DNA from: Flavobacterium crocinum
GTDB taxonomy: Bacteria; Bacteroidota; Bacteroidia; Flavobacteriales; Flavobacteriaceae
Length of the DNA stretch: 64,000 nucleotides
Direction of reading: 5' to 3'
Assembly: GCF_003122385.1 (NCBI RefSeq)
Contig: NZ_CP029255.1
Location: 2,108,001 to 2,172,000, forward strand
The translations under genes were made by a program, and so were the position numbers. The notes below the pieces were generated by a model. It was not told where the DNA came from. It saw nothing but the letters and a program-made list of their open reading frames with translations, and searched no databases. How positions within the stretch are numbered: the stretch's first letter is position 1; every line of letters starts with the position of its first letter. Shown here piece by piece: positions 16,286 to 27,400 of the stretch.

Positions 16286-17119
16286 CTAAAAAATCACCTT
16301 TTTGGTTATGATGTTCCCATTCTCTAGTGTTGTTTTGACCAATACTATTTGAGTTCCGGATTGAATGTCATTAATTTCTAAATTAAATGTGTCTATTCTT
16401 CGACTGTTGTGGAGTAATTTTCCGGTGATATCAAAAACAGAAACCTCTTTTAAAAGGGTATCGCGGGAGTTTACACTGATGATTTTATTTTTTGAAATCA
16501 CGGTTAATTCCTGAGTCAAAGAGCCAATTTCATCTATTCCTAATTTCTGGTCGGCTTGATATCTCATTTCAAAACGATCATTGAAAGTGCCTGTTTGTGT
16601 AAAAAAGGTATAGCCGCCATTTCTGAGATTGTGTGTTGTATTGTTTTTTTTATCCAGTATGTATATATCCTGATTAGCTAAATCACCATCAGCATGATCT
16701 ATGGATATGGTAAGATTTCCCGTAACGGCTGATCTGTATCCCAACGGAATTTTATCGGTAATTTCTAAAGGCAGAGCGCGTCCCTGAATAGCTAGTTTTT
16801 TATTGCTGTTAATACTGTAAAAATCGGCTAACTTATTTCCATCCAGTGATACGGCGTCAAAACTGGAATCCCATCCGTTGGTAGCTCCCGCTATGTATCC
16901 AATTAAGAGTTGTTTGAAAATTCCTTCTGTATTAGTTAAATTAAGCCAAACACGATGTCTGTCTTCCAACATGAGGCTGTTGGATTTTGGAAACAAAGAT
17001 TTTAAGTTATCAAAGGAACGTTGTGGAGTACCGGCTGCATATTGAGCAGTCACAGGATATAATAAAAACAAAAGCTGAACTGTAAAAAGTAGTACATGAG
17101 ATAAGTAAAGTTTTTTCAT
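16286..17119 (-). CDS. Secreted protein with T9SS type A sorting domain
   Basis: 277 residues. Signal peptide MKKLYLSHVLLFTVQLLFLL, cleavage probably near VTAQ (residue 25). The middle is a beta-rich domain with RHRVWLNLTNTEGIF and LLIGYIAGATNGWDSSFDAVSL, a pattern seen in flavobacterial secreted proteins. The last 80 or so residues (VFDITGKLLHNS, then QIVLVKTTLENG, ending TKKVIF) form a type A C-terminal sorting domain, so the product should leave the cell through T9SS and be surface-attached or released. Its function is unknown. Confidence 0.8.
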   Translation of the reverse strand: MKKLYLSHVLLFTVQLLFLLYPVTAQYAAGTPQRSFDNLKSLFPKSNSLMLEDRHRVWLNLTNTEGIFKQLLIGYIAGATNGWDSSFDAVSLDGNKLADFYSINSNKKLAIQGRALPLEITDKIPLGYRSAVTGNLTISIDHADGDLANQDIYILDKKNNTTHNLRNGGYTFFTQTGTFNDRFEMRYQADQKLGIDEIGSLTQELTVISKNKIISVNSRDTLLKEVSVFDITGKLLHNSRRIDTFNLEINDIQSGTQIVLVKTTLENGNIITKKVIF

Positions 17120-17840
17120 AAGCTGATAATGTAAAAAATTAATAAAAAGGTTTCGTCGATAACCATTTTTCAGTAAAATTTTAAGTATCCGTTATAGAAA
17201 AATACAGACAGCATCAATAGTTGGTGGTGTTGAAATTTTAAAAAATAAAATAATGTGTAATTTTTCTTTATAAGGGAAATTTTTAAAAATTTATTCTGAT
17301 TAAAAAGATGTCCTGTTATTAAAACAAAAAAGCAAAACTGAATTTGTTTTATTGCATTACATCGATGTTTTTGGTTTTTTATCGATAAAATATTACTTAA
17401 AGATGCGAATTTGTATACAATACAAAAAATGGAGAAAACGCCTTTAGTACTAAGAATATGCCGTTTTGGACTATATTGTCCGGTTTGTTATATTCAATTC
17501 CTAAAAGTTTTATTTTATGCCTTTGTTTTTTGGGCTGTAGCTATAAAAAGATTTGTAAAAATGTCTTTGATTTCAAGCATTTTCTGTGTTGCTTAAATTT
17601 TCGAACTGTTAAGTTTGTTTTTTTGAATAATGGCACAAAGCCATAAACACCTGGAAAGTGACCAATTAATTCTGTTTTTTATGAAGAGAGATAAAAAAAT
17701 ATGACGGAATAATCTTAAGGGGAATCTGAAGCTTATGTTTTTTAAAACAGGAACGACTTAAAACGGAGCCTTTAAATTGTTGTATACCTGATTTCAGGTA
17801 TGTTGTCGGTTTTTTTTGTTATTTCGTCGATTTTATTTAA
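17120..17840. other. Long intergenic region without a convincing gene
   Basis: About 720 bases. Two short plus-strand ORFs (17411-17596 and 17458-17646) overlap in different frames, lack any family resemblance and are judged spurious. The region contains a paired ATCGAT motif (17358-17393) like the one before gldK, and a short palindrome TACCTGATTTCAGGTA near 17786. Confidence 0.5.
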
Positions 17841-17869
17841 TTGTAAGCTAAAATTAATACATATATTCG
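17841..17869 (+). promoter_or_regulatory. Candidate promoter of the barrel-toxin gene run
   Basis: TTG at 17841-17843, an 18-base spacer, then TATATTCG at 17862-17869. It sits just upstream of the first barrel gene and would give a 5' leader of about 10 bases, unusual but possible in a group that does not rely on Shine-Dalgarno pairing. Confidence 0.45.
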
Positions 17870-17884
17870 CAGAAATTTTTGCCA

Positions 17885-18586
17885 ATGAAAGTAATATTAC
17901 CCTTAATAATTTTTAGTTTATTTTTAAGTGTCCCAATCTACAGTCAAAACGAAACTAACATTACCTACGGATTAAAATTGGGAGCTTTGCACTCCACATT
18001 CAGTAATCTTCCTGAAAGCATAAAAGGAAGAGATAATACCTTCGATAACAGTGTTATGGAAAGTAAAGGAAAATTCGGATTAGAAGGCGGTTTCTTTTTG
18101 AATTGTAAACTGCACGATACGCGCGTTGCCATTCAGCCGGAAATTTTATTTAGACAATCGGGAGAAAAAATTACTTACAAAGATGCCGTTGGAAAAGAGT
18201 TCGAACTCGGACTAAATTATGCTTTCCTACAAATTGGTGCTTTATATAAAGTTTATCCTTATGAAGGATTAAATTTTGGTGCCGGAGCTTTTTATGGTAT
18301 CAATTTATCTCCAAATGATATTACTTATAAGTCCAACGAAGCAGGCGGAATGTACGATGTAGCTACAAGACAATTCTATAAAGACGGTCTTGACGGAGAC
18401 GACGATTTTGCATTATGTTTTGCATTAGGTTATGAACTACATCAAAGCATTCACTTTGACTTTCGCTATTATCTGGGCGTAAAAGATATGATTAAGAGTA
18501 ATGCATCTTCTTTTCAGTTTATCGAAAATCAGAATAAAAGCAGTGTCTTTTGTTTTTCGTTAGGCTATAGTTTTCACGAATGGTAA
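17885..18586 (+). CDS. Outer-membrane beta-barrel protein (PorT-like family)
   Basis: 233 residues from the ATG at 17885; a TTG two codons earlier is less likely. Signal peptide MKVILPLIIFSLFLSVPIYSQ. Repeated amphipathic strands (YGLKLGALHS, GLEGGFFLN, LQIGALYKVYP, LNFGAGAFYGINLS) and a C-terminal strand ending in aromatic residues (FCFSLGYSFHEW) mark an eight-strand-type outer-membrane barrel. It heads a co-directional run with a second barrel, a T9SS protein and the giant Rhs-like protein, so a role in placing or exporting those is possible but not shown. Confidence 0.75.
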   Translation: MKVILPLIIFSLFLSVPIYSQNETNITYGLKLGALHSTFSNLPESIKGRDNTFDNSVMESKGKFGLEGGFFLNCKLHDTRVAIQPEILFRQSGEKITYKDAVGKEFELGLNYAFLQIGALYKVYPYEGLNFGAGAFYGINLSPNDITYKSNEAGGMYDVATRQFYKDGLDGDDDFALCFALGYELHQSIHFDFRYYLGVKDMIKSNASSFQFIENQNKSSVFCFSLGYSFHEW

Positions 18587-18597
18587 TTTATAAAAAA

Positions 18598-19329
18598 ATG
18601 AAAAAAATTATTTTGCTTCTTTTATTAGTAAGCACAAAATCTTTATTGGCTCAGGGCGACAGAGAGATTACATATGGTCTTTTTGGAGGAGGGATTTATT
18701 CTAAAATGTCTAATCTTCCTGATGTGATAGTACCAAAAGGTATCTACGAAGGCTATACTTTAAAAGAAGAAGGAAAGTTTGGAGGAACCGGCGGTTTTTT
18801 CATCAACTGGAAATATCCTTACGCAAAGGTTGCTATTCAGACCGAAGTTTCATACTCAGGTCAGGGAACCGATTTGAATTATGAAGATGTAAAAGGACTG
18901 AAATATAAAATGACTTTTGGCTACAGCTATATCAATGTTGGAGCACAATTTAAGTTTTATCCGGCAGAAGGATTTTATATTGGTGTTGGGCCTTATGTAG
19001 GCTTTAATATTGCCAGCGATAATATCAAATATACATCCAATGCACAGCAATTATTTGCCGATTCAGGAGTCTATTTTGAGCCGGATGCTAATGTTCAGAA
19101 AGTATTAAAAGAATCTTTGACCGGGAAAAATTATTTCTACGGAGTTCTGTCAGCAGGATATGAATTTAGCAATAATCTTTCTGTAGGAGCAAGATATTCT
19201 TTAGGACTTACAGATGCTTTAATGACAGAAGAAAACGGGCATCGTTACAGCGAAAACAAAAATAAGATCAATAGTATTTCATTAATTATTGGTTATTCTT
19301 TTGACTTTGATGATTTGGGTAATTTCTAA
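18598..19329 (+). CDS. Outer-membrane beta-barrel protein, paralogue of the preceding gene
   Basis: 243 residues from the ATG at 18598, giving signal peptide MKKIILLLLLVSTKSLLAQ; an upstream ATG at 18580 would overlap the previous gene. The strand pattern (YGLFGGGIYSKMSNLPD, GGTGGFFINWKYPYAKVAIQ, YINVGAQFKFYPAEGFYIGVG) parallels the preceding protein, so the two arose by tandem duplication. The gap to the previous gene is 11 bases and to the next 31, consistent with one operon. Confidence 0.75.
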   Translation: MKKIILLLLLVSTKSLLAQGDREITYGLFGGGIYSKMSNLPDVIVPKGIYEGYTLKEEGKFGGTGGFFINWKYPYAKVAIQTEVSYSGQGTDLNYEDVKGLKYKMTFGYSYINVGAQFKFYPAEGFYIGVGPYVGFNIASDNIKYTSNAQQLFADSGVYFEPDANVQKVLKESLTGKNYFYGVLSAGYEFSNNLSVGARYSLGLTDALMTEENGHRYSENKNKINSISLIIGYSFDFDDLGNF

Positions 19330-19360
19330 ACCTGTTTCATTATAAAAATCACTTTACACT

Positions 19361-21328
19361 ATGAATAAAAGGATTTTTTTATTGGTAAACTTAGCAGCGT
19401 TCCTAATTGCGAATACTGCTTTTTCACAAGAGAAAGTACTTCCGGGAGCAGTTTCAGAACCTTTTTTTTGGCTTAAATCCAGAAATACGGGAGAAAACTA
19501 TTATTGGGAAAGCCTCATAAACAATAAAGAAGCAAAGGTGCCGATAAAAAAACACAATGGTGCTGCGTTTAATTTTAACCCAAGTATTGTTATAGATACT
19601 TCACAGGATTCATTAATTGTACCGTTGGGGTCAGACAGTAAAAGACGCCAGACGCTTTTTATGGTCTATAAAGTAAAAGACAGTTTGAAAGAACAGTTTT
19701 TATGGACGATAAATGATCCTCAAAGAATAATTTCGGCAGCGACAAATAAACGCTTGGTCGATTTAAAAAAATATTCGTATCAGTCTTATCAGGAAAAGAT
19801 AAAACCGCACAAAGCCAATATTCATTTTTTTCAGCAAAATGTAACTGATAGTGTTGCAAAGATGTCTTCGCTGACTATTGGTCAAAAGTCAAAAATGGAG
19901 AAACTTCCTCCTGAAGATTTTAAAGGAAATATAAGCGAAATATTGATTTATAACCGTGTTTTATCAGGTTTAGAAACGCAAAAAGCGGCGAGTTATTTAG
20001 CTATTAAATACGGAATCTCACTTTCTCAGTTTGATAATAAAAATTATCTAAACAGTCAGGGACAAACGATTTGGGATGTTGAAAAACATAAAGGATTCAA
20101 CTCATCAATTACTGCGGTCGGTCGTGATGATGCCAGTGGATTATTGCAATTAAAAAGCAATAATATGATTGAAGAAGGACTGATGACTTTTGAATTAAAA
20201 AGTAAGTCGAATACAGTGCCCAATAATTATTTTGCTTTTTGGAGCGACAACGGGAAAAATCTCTTAGTTAAAAAACAAGAACAAGGAGAACCAATTGGCG
20301 TTTCCAGAGAATGGCAGCTTGATTATTCCAACCCAGGTGATTTAAGTTTAGACTGGACTTTTAATCCTGCTTTTATAAAAGGAACACTTCCTAAAGATAC
20401 TTATTACTGGCTTTTAGTTGATTATTCCGGAAAAGGAACTTACGATGAAAATGATTCGGAATACATTCGTTTGGGAAGTACTTCGGGTACAGAAAAATTG
20501 GTTTTAAAAGATTTTGACTGGAATAAACATAAATCCGGAACAGCAAAATTCACCTTAAAAGTAGCACCACAAATGTTTAGCAGAGTCTGGATAACCGAAG
20601 CACTTTGTGGTATTTCAGGATCTGGTGAATTAAATTATACGATAGAAGGAGGAGAAGCGCCTTTTACGGTTACAGTTAAAAAAGAAGGTAGTGATGCTGT
20701 TGTAAAGCAATGGAACCAGGCTGCTAAAAGTCAGACTGGCGTACAGCTTTCATCAGGAACTTATGATTATATCGTAAAAGATAAAAACGGAAATCTGTAT
20801 TCAGAAACGGTTTTTGTTGCCGATAAAGAAGGAACTTTCCCTAATCTAAAATCAGAATATTTGCTTACTGACGGAAATGCATTGCTTTTGGATGCGAGTA
20901 AAGATTTGCCGACAGGAAATTACCAATATCAATGGTTTTATGAAGGGAATTTTATAGATGATAATTCGAAGATTTTAATCGATCAGCCAGGTAATTATGA
21001 GATTCGAATAATAAACGGGCAAGAATGTAAAACTTCTAAAATAATTGCAGTAGCAACTGATGGAAAGGAATTTAAAGATTCCAGTATTTTGATTTTATAT
21101 CCGAATCCCACTATCGATGGCAAATTTGCAATAGCCATGCAGTTTCCTAAAAAAACAGATGCTACAATAAGCATTTATTCTGTAACCGGATCGCTTTTAA
21201 ATGAAAAGAAATACAATCAGATCGAAACCTTTCTGCATGAAGATAATATAAAAGCCCCGTCGGGAATGTATCTGGTAAAGGTGAGTTCAGATTTTGGAAG
21301 CAAAACCTTTAAAGTAATTGTGAAATAA
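19361..21328 (+). CDS. LamG-like surface protein with T9SS type A sorting domain
   Basis: 655 residues. Signal peptide with cleavage near AFSQ (residue 23). A jelly-roll (LamG-like) segment ends with GNISEILIYNRVLSGLETQK then ASYLAIKYGISLS (about 188-223), a phrase typical of Bacteroidota LamG proteins. Then come a beta-sandwich region and possible Ig-like repeats (about 415-560), and a type A sorting domain (ILYPNPTIDGKFAI ... GMYLVKVSSDFGSKTFKVIV) at about 573-655. Predicted T9SS cargo on the cell surface. It directly precedes the Rhs-like toxin gene by 72 bases. Confidence 0.82.
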   Translation: MNKRIFLLVNLAAFLIANTAFSQEKVLPGAVSEPFFWLKSRNTGENYYWESLINNKEAKVPIKKHNGAAFNFNPSIVIDTSQDSLIVPLGSDSKRRQTLFMVYKVKDSLKEQFLWTINDPQRIISAATNKRLVDLKKYSYQSYQEKIKPHKANIHFFQQNVTDSVAKMSSLTIGQKSKMEKLPPEDFKGNISEILIYNRVLSGLETQKAASYLAIKYGISLSQFDNKNYLNSQGQTIWDVEKHKGFNSSITAVGRDDASGLLQLKSNNMIEEGLMTFELKSKSNTVPNNYFAFWSDNGKNLLVKKQEQGEPIGVSREWQLDYSNPGDLSLDWTFNPAFIKGTLPKDTYYWLLVDYSGKGTYDENDSEYIRLGSTSGTEKLVLKDFDWNKHKSGTAKFTLKVAPQMFSRVWITEALCGISGSGELNYTIEGGEAPFTVTVKKEGSDAVVKQWNQAAKSQTGVQLSSGTYDYIVKDKNGNLYSETVFVADKEGTFPNLKSEYLLTDGNALLLDASKDLPTGNYQYQWFYEGNFIDDNSKILIDQPGNYEIRIINGQECKTSKIIAVATDGKEFKDSSILILYPNPTIDGKFAIAMQFPKKTDATISIYSVTGSLLNEKKYNQIETFLHEDNIKAPSGMYLVKVSSDFGSKTFKVIVK

Positions 21329-21400
21329 TTTGATACGATACGCAAGTATTCAAATTAGTAAAATATAAAACCGATTGCCTCAAATCGATTTAAACTGCTT

Positions 21401-24400
21401 ATGAAAAATAGAATTATAATATTGGTGTTTTTAATAGGTGCATTTTTGTTTGCCGCGAATATTGGCGAATATAAAATTACATCGTTATTTTCTGAAAACA
21501 AGCCGGAAGAAAAAACAGTTTCAGTTTTGGATTCGACGGTTGTTCTAAAAAATGAAAATAAAACCACAAAATTATTCACAGCTGATATCCAGGAAGGAAT
21601 TATTGGAGCAGATAATCCTGAAGATATTGATGATGCCTACGATAATGTTTTTCATTTAAAGGTTGATGAACTTCCGGTACAAAATGAAAATGCTTATTTA
21701 GAATATGAGTTATTCGGTTACGATCAGGCGGCTTCTATTTCAAGAAGTTTAAATAACCAGCCCAGTATTGGGGGACAATTTTTGTCTCATCAAAAAACAT
21801 GGACAACACAGTCCGAATTATTATCTGAAAAGTCATTACGAAAAGGCGACAACGTACTTTTATTTACTGCTCCTGAAGAAACTGCAAATGGATATAAGAT
21901 TAGAAATGTACGAATAGTATATAAAAATGGAAACCAGATTTCTGATTTCACACTGTTAAAAACAGCTGATAAATTATACATCAAAGGAGCTAATTTTCCT
22001 TCGCAGATTAAAAAAATGACTATTGCAGGAATTGTGGTAGATATGAACCAGCCAGAATTTGAATTGGTTTTGGATGCTCAGCAAGCGGGAGAATCAATAT
22101 CGGTACAAAAAGAAACGGTTTCGGGAGTTATTGTAAATGAAAAAATAGAAGTAAAGCATTTTTCTAAAGTAGAAGGTTTCAGACCTATTGAAAACGCAAA
22201 AGAACGTATTTCAAAAGTCATCAATTTCGAAACAGCGAATTCTTTAGAATATAAAGATTTCCTGGCGTTTTTTCCTGCTGGATCTTTAAAAAGCAATATA
22301 AAAGTTTCTGTAAGTGGTTTACGTAAAATTGATATTGCACCTTTAAACTCGGCAATGGTTAATGTTACGGCTGTAAATGCCGGTTTTCGTTTATTGCCAC
22401 ACGGAACTATTTTTGAAAAAGCCGTGACACTTTCGCTTCCATACGATAAAACGACCATTCCGGAAGGGTACACAGAGAAAGATATCAATGTATTTTATTT
22501 TGACGAAAACAAACGTCTTTGGCAGGAAGTAACCAAAGATTCTCTTGATATTAAACAGGGAATTATTAAAGCCAAAACAACCCATTTTACCGATTTCATT
22601 GCGGGAATTATCAAAATGCCCGAATCTCCTGAAACTTCAGGTTATACGCCAACAAGTATTAAAGATTTAAAAGCAGCTAGTCCGTTAGTAGGAATTCAGT
22701 CTATTGCACCGCCTTCAGCAAATGGAAGAGGTACAATGAGTACTGGTTTTGCGATTGTTATTCCGAACGGAAGAGCAGGTCTACAGCCGTCTTTAAATTT
22801 GCAGTACGATAGTGATGGCGGCCACAGTTGGGCAGGAATGGGCTGGGATATTTCGGTTCCGGCAGTAAGTATTGAAACCCGTTGGGGAGCGCCAAGATAT
22901 GATGCGGTTAACGAAACAGAAAGTTATGCTGTGGGAGGAGAAGCGTTGATCCCAAACTCACACAGAGCCGAATGGATTGTCAGAACTTCAGATAAACAAT
23001 TTTATCCAAGACGAGAAAGTGCTTTTCAGCAAATTATCCGTAAAGGATCATCACCTAAAAATTACTATTGGGTGGTAAAAGATAAAAGTGGTGTAGCAAG
23101 TTATTATGGAGGAACACAATCCGGACTTGCCACAAATAGTGTTTTACAAGATGCGAATGGAAATATAGGACATTGGGCACTTTGTCTTCAGGTAGATTTA
23201 AAAGGAAATACAGTTGAATACGAATACGACAAACGCGACGGAGAACTCTATCTTAAAAAAGTATATTATACCGGTTTTGGTTCTCAAAAAGGAAATTACA
23301 GCGTTACTTTCGTAAAAAACTCAGATCTTGGAGAAGCAAACCGTCCGGATGCTCAGGTTTCGGCTAGGTTGGGTTTTAAACAGCTCAACAACCAATTATT
23401 ACGAAAAATTGAAGTTCGTTACAAAAACGATATGATTCGTAGTTATGAATTGAAATTTAAGGAAGGTGCTTTCAAAAAAACTTTATTAGAATCGATTTCA
23501 GAATACGATTCTGAATCAAAATTATTTTATACGAATACTTTAGATTATTTTGATGATGTTCGGGATGCTTCGGGTAAATACAATCCGTTTGGACCGGAGC
23601 AGAATTGGAGTGTTCCTAACGATAATCTGAAAAACAGTTCTATTCCGTCTTTTAGTGATATACTTTTTTCAGGAAAACACTCTTTGGTAAGCAGTTCCGA
23701 AGGTTCTACAGAAGGAGTGAGTTACAGACTTGGAGTTGGTTTGGCAACAAACGCAGGAAGTTTAAAAGGCTTTACAGTTGGAGGACACGGAGGAAACAGC
23801 TGGGGTTCGTCTGATGTTGCCGTAATTTTAGAAGATCTTGACGGAGACGGACTTCCGGATAAAGTATTTAAAACCAAAAGCGGTGTGTATTACAGAAAGA
23901 ACTTATCTGCTTCAGGGCAAAATTCTTTTGGTGATTTACAACAGCTGAACATCAGTGATGTTGGATATTCCAAATCGACTTCATTTAACTGGGGTGTCGA
24001 TTTGAATTTAAAATTTGGAAATATTGGGTATGACGAACAGCGTTCGACCAATAAAACCAAAGTCTATTTTATGGATTTTAATGGTGATGGTCTGACGGAT
24101 TTTGTTCGCAACGGACAAGTGTATTACAATCGTCTGGAAAACGGAATACCGACTTTTAGAAACAGCAGCACAGGAACTCCTTCTCCTGTATTTGGAGGCG
24201 GTAATGTAACTATTCCCGGTTATACTACGATTTCGGCAGAAGAAATAGAAAAACAAAATCCATTGCACGATGTGGTTCGTATGTGGGAAGCACCTGCAAA
24301 AGGAATTATTTCTGTTTCGCATCAATATCAATTAGTTCAGGAAACCACTCCCGAGCGAATAAAAGCACGTGCAGAATATGTAAACAATGCTGGTGATGAT

Positions 24401-27400
24401 AAAGCAGACGGAGTTCGCTTGTATTTTCAAAAAGGAAATCAACTAATCTGGAATGAAGCAATTGGAGCAACCGATTATAATCTTAAAAACAGGCAAAATG
24501 CTTCACTTTCTGTCGAGAAAGGTGAACGATTGTATTTTAGGGTAAGTTCTGTAAAAGACGGAAATTTTGATACTGTAATTTGGGATCCGGTCATTACTTA
24601 TTTACAGACCAAACAATACGACAGGGATTTAAACGGTAATCTTGCAGAAAGTGATTTTACTGTGCCTTCAGCTTTAAAAGATGTTAACGCTTATTCACTG
24701 GCATCCTATCAGGCAAGTACCGATTTCTTCAGCAGTTCTTTGGCAGGAAAAGTAGTTCCGACAGCCGGGAATGTTTTACTGAAAGGTATTTTGAACAAAC
24801 CGGTAACTTCAGATCATATCAAATTAGTGATTACTAAAAGTTATTTGGATCAGAGTAATCCATCTGTTGTGGTTTTTGAAAAGACATTTTTGGCAAATGA
24901 AGTTGCGTCGTTTAATTTGGCTTCTGTAAGTCTGCCTTCATTTGAAGCAGAAACGCAGATTAGTTTAGCCTTACAGACGGAAACCAATATCAATTGGCAG
25001 ACCGTTTCTTTTGCGCCAACAGTAACAGTTCCGGCTTATGTAGGCGGAGTAGCAGAAGAAGTTCCGATAGAAGTTTCTCATTTGTTGTACAATAAAAGAG
25101 AAGGAAATTATAATATGCCCGGAGTAATTTCTACTACAGGCGGAAAAGTAAAACTAAGCATTTTACCGCAGGATTTAATATTGGCAACCCCATTTCAGTA
25201 TCCCGGAAATATCAATAATTACAATGGAGAGGTAATTATTTCGGCTAAACAAAATAATGTTTTACTGGCTCGTAATCGTTATCAGATTGCAGCAGGAACT
25301 ATGGTGTTACTAAATAATGCTTTTGATAATTCAGTTAATTATCCGGATGCTGTTTTAGGTATACCAATTCAGTTAGAAATAACGGTATCCAATCAGCAGT
25401 CGATTACGATTCTAAAGAATTATCCAAAAGCCAATGCTTTAAATATTCAGGTTCAGGTAACCGATTTAAAAGATATTGCAGATCTTACAGATGATGTAAT
25501 CTGGACCAAAACAACAGATGATTTTGCTATTTACAGCCTTTTAAATACTGATGAGAGAACGTTAGGATTGTATTATAGAAACTGGGGCGGATTTGTTATT
25601 AACGGAAATCTGGCTACCAACACTATAGACCAAACACAGTTAAAACAATCCGACGCTTACAATACCGAGCCGGATTTAAATAATACAGATCCTGAAAATT
25701 ACGATGGTAAAGGTTATGAAGTGGCCAATAATTATTTTGTGTCATTAAATCCATCTTATACTAAAACCAAATGGGAAGGTTTAGAAGAAGGAATTTACAT
25801 TAAAGGACCAACGATAGGAACTTCAAGACTTGGTGAAGATGATATCGCCGATTATACCGATTTTTCGCTTCCAAATTTACAGGGAGGAAGTACGACTGCA
25901 CTTGATATGATTAACGAAAGCAAGAGTAAAAGTATTTCAGCGGGAGTTTCGGCAGGTCAGGCAAACATTGGTTACAGCAAATCCATAGACGGTGATTCGT
26001 ATGTAACGCAGACCATGAGCGATTTCAATGGTGACCGTTTCCCGGATTATATTCGTGGAGGAAACATACAGCTAACAGCTCCTGTAGGAAAGGTTTCAGA
26101 TGAAATAATTAATATTGGAGATAATTTCAGTCATTCTAAAACAAGTTCTGAGGGACCAAATTTTGGCGGAAGTTACAGTCACGGAGCACCTTCAAACTCT
26201 TTGAGTGTTACCGTTGCAAAAGCGGATGTGAAAGAGAAATCCTCTGAAGGAACTGCTTCAAAAGAAGCCGAAAAAGGAGGAAACAGCATTTCGGTAAGTG
26301 CTTCACAGGGGAAAGGTGAAGACCGTTCTGCAATGATACACAGCGATATTAACGGTGACGGACTTCCGGATAAAATCTCTGAAAACGGTGATGTTTATTT
26401 AAATACGGGTTATGGTTTTTTACCTGCTGAAAAATGGAATTTTAATACGCTGAATAAAGGAAATTCAATCGACTGGAGTGCCGGATTAGGATTTAGTATT
26501 AAGCAAGGTTCTATTTCTGGCGGAGCAAATTATGCCAGATCACAATCGGATAGCGATGAATCTTTTATGGATATTAACGGTGACGGACTTGGCGATAAAA
26601 TTCGATATGTTGGCAATACCATGCTAGTTTCATTAAACTTAGGAAATGCTTTTGATGCGCCGGTTGTATATCCGAGATTTCCAGAAATGAGTCAAAATAA
26701 AGGGGTGAGTTACGGAATAAATGCCAATGTTTCTATTGATATAATTGCTTGGTTATTGCGTATTACGCCAACAATTGGAGGAAGTAAAGGTTGGAGTACA
26801 AATCGTTCTGAAGGAACTTTTACGGATATCGATGGTGATGGAAACCTGGATTATATTGTTTCTAAAGATGATGGACATCTGACAGCACAGCTTTCTAACA
26901 TCAAAAGAACCAATAAACTAAAAAGCGTTAAAAATGGTGCAGGAAACAGCTATGTGGTAGATTACGAACTGACTAAACCAAGCTACGAAAATCCATCAGC
27001 AAAATGGGTTTTACAGTCGGTAGATGTTTTTGACGGACATACCGGAGATGGTATTGATCATTCGATAGCAAAATTCAGATACGAAGACGGCTTTCAGGAT
27101 CGTCGTGAAAGAGATTTTTACGGATTCGGAAAAGTGATTCAGGAACAGATTGATGTTGCGGATAATTCTGTTTTTATGACGACAGTTCAGGAATTTTACA
27201 ATCAGGATTATTTTAGAAAAAGTCTTTTAAGACACAGTTATACTTTAGACAAAAATGGCAAAATGCGTCAGGAGTCTGAAAACGAATACAGTTTTGTTGA
27301 TGTGGCAACTCAGGCGAGCGTTCCGGTTTCAGAATTAAATTTACCTTCCTGTGATGCTAAAAGAATTTTCATAGGATTAATTCATGCCAATCAAAAAGTA

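Noticed and set aside
17411..17646. Two overlapping plus-strand ORFs rich in Cys and Phe
   Set aside because: They overlap in different frames, have no recognisable signal or domain, and lie in an otherwise non-coding region; composition fits chance AT-rich translation.
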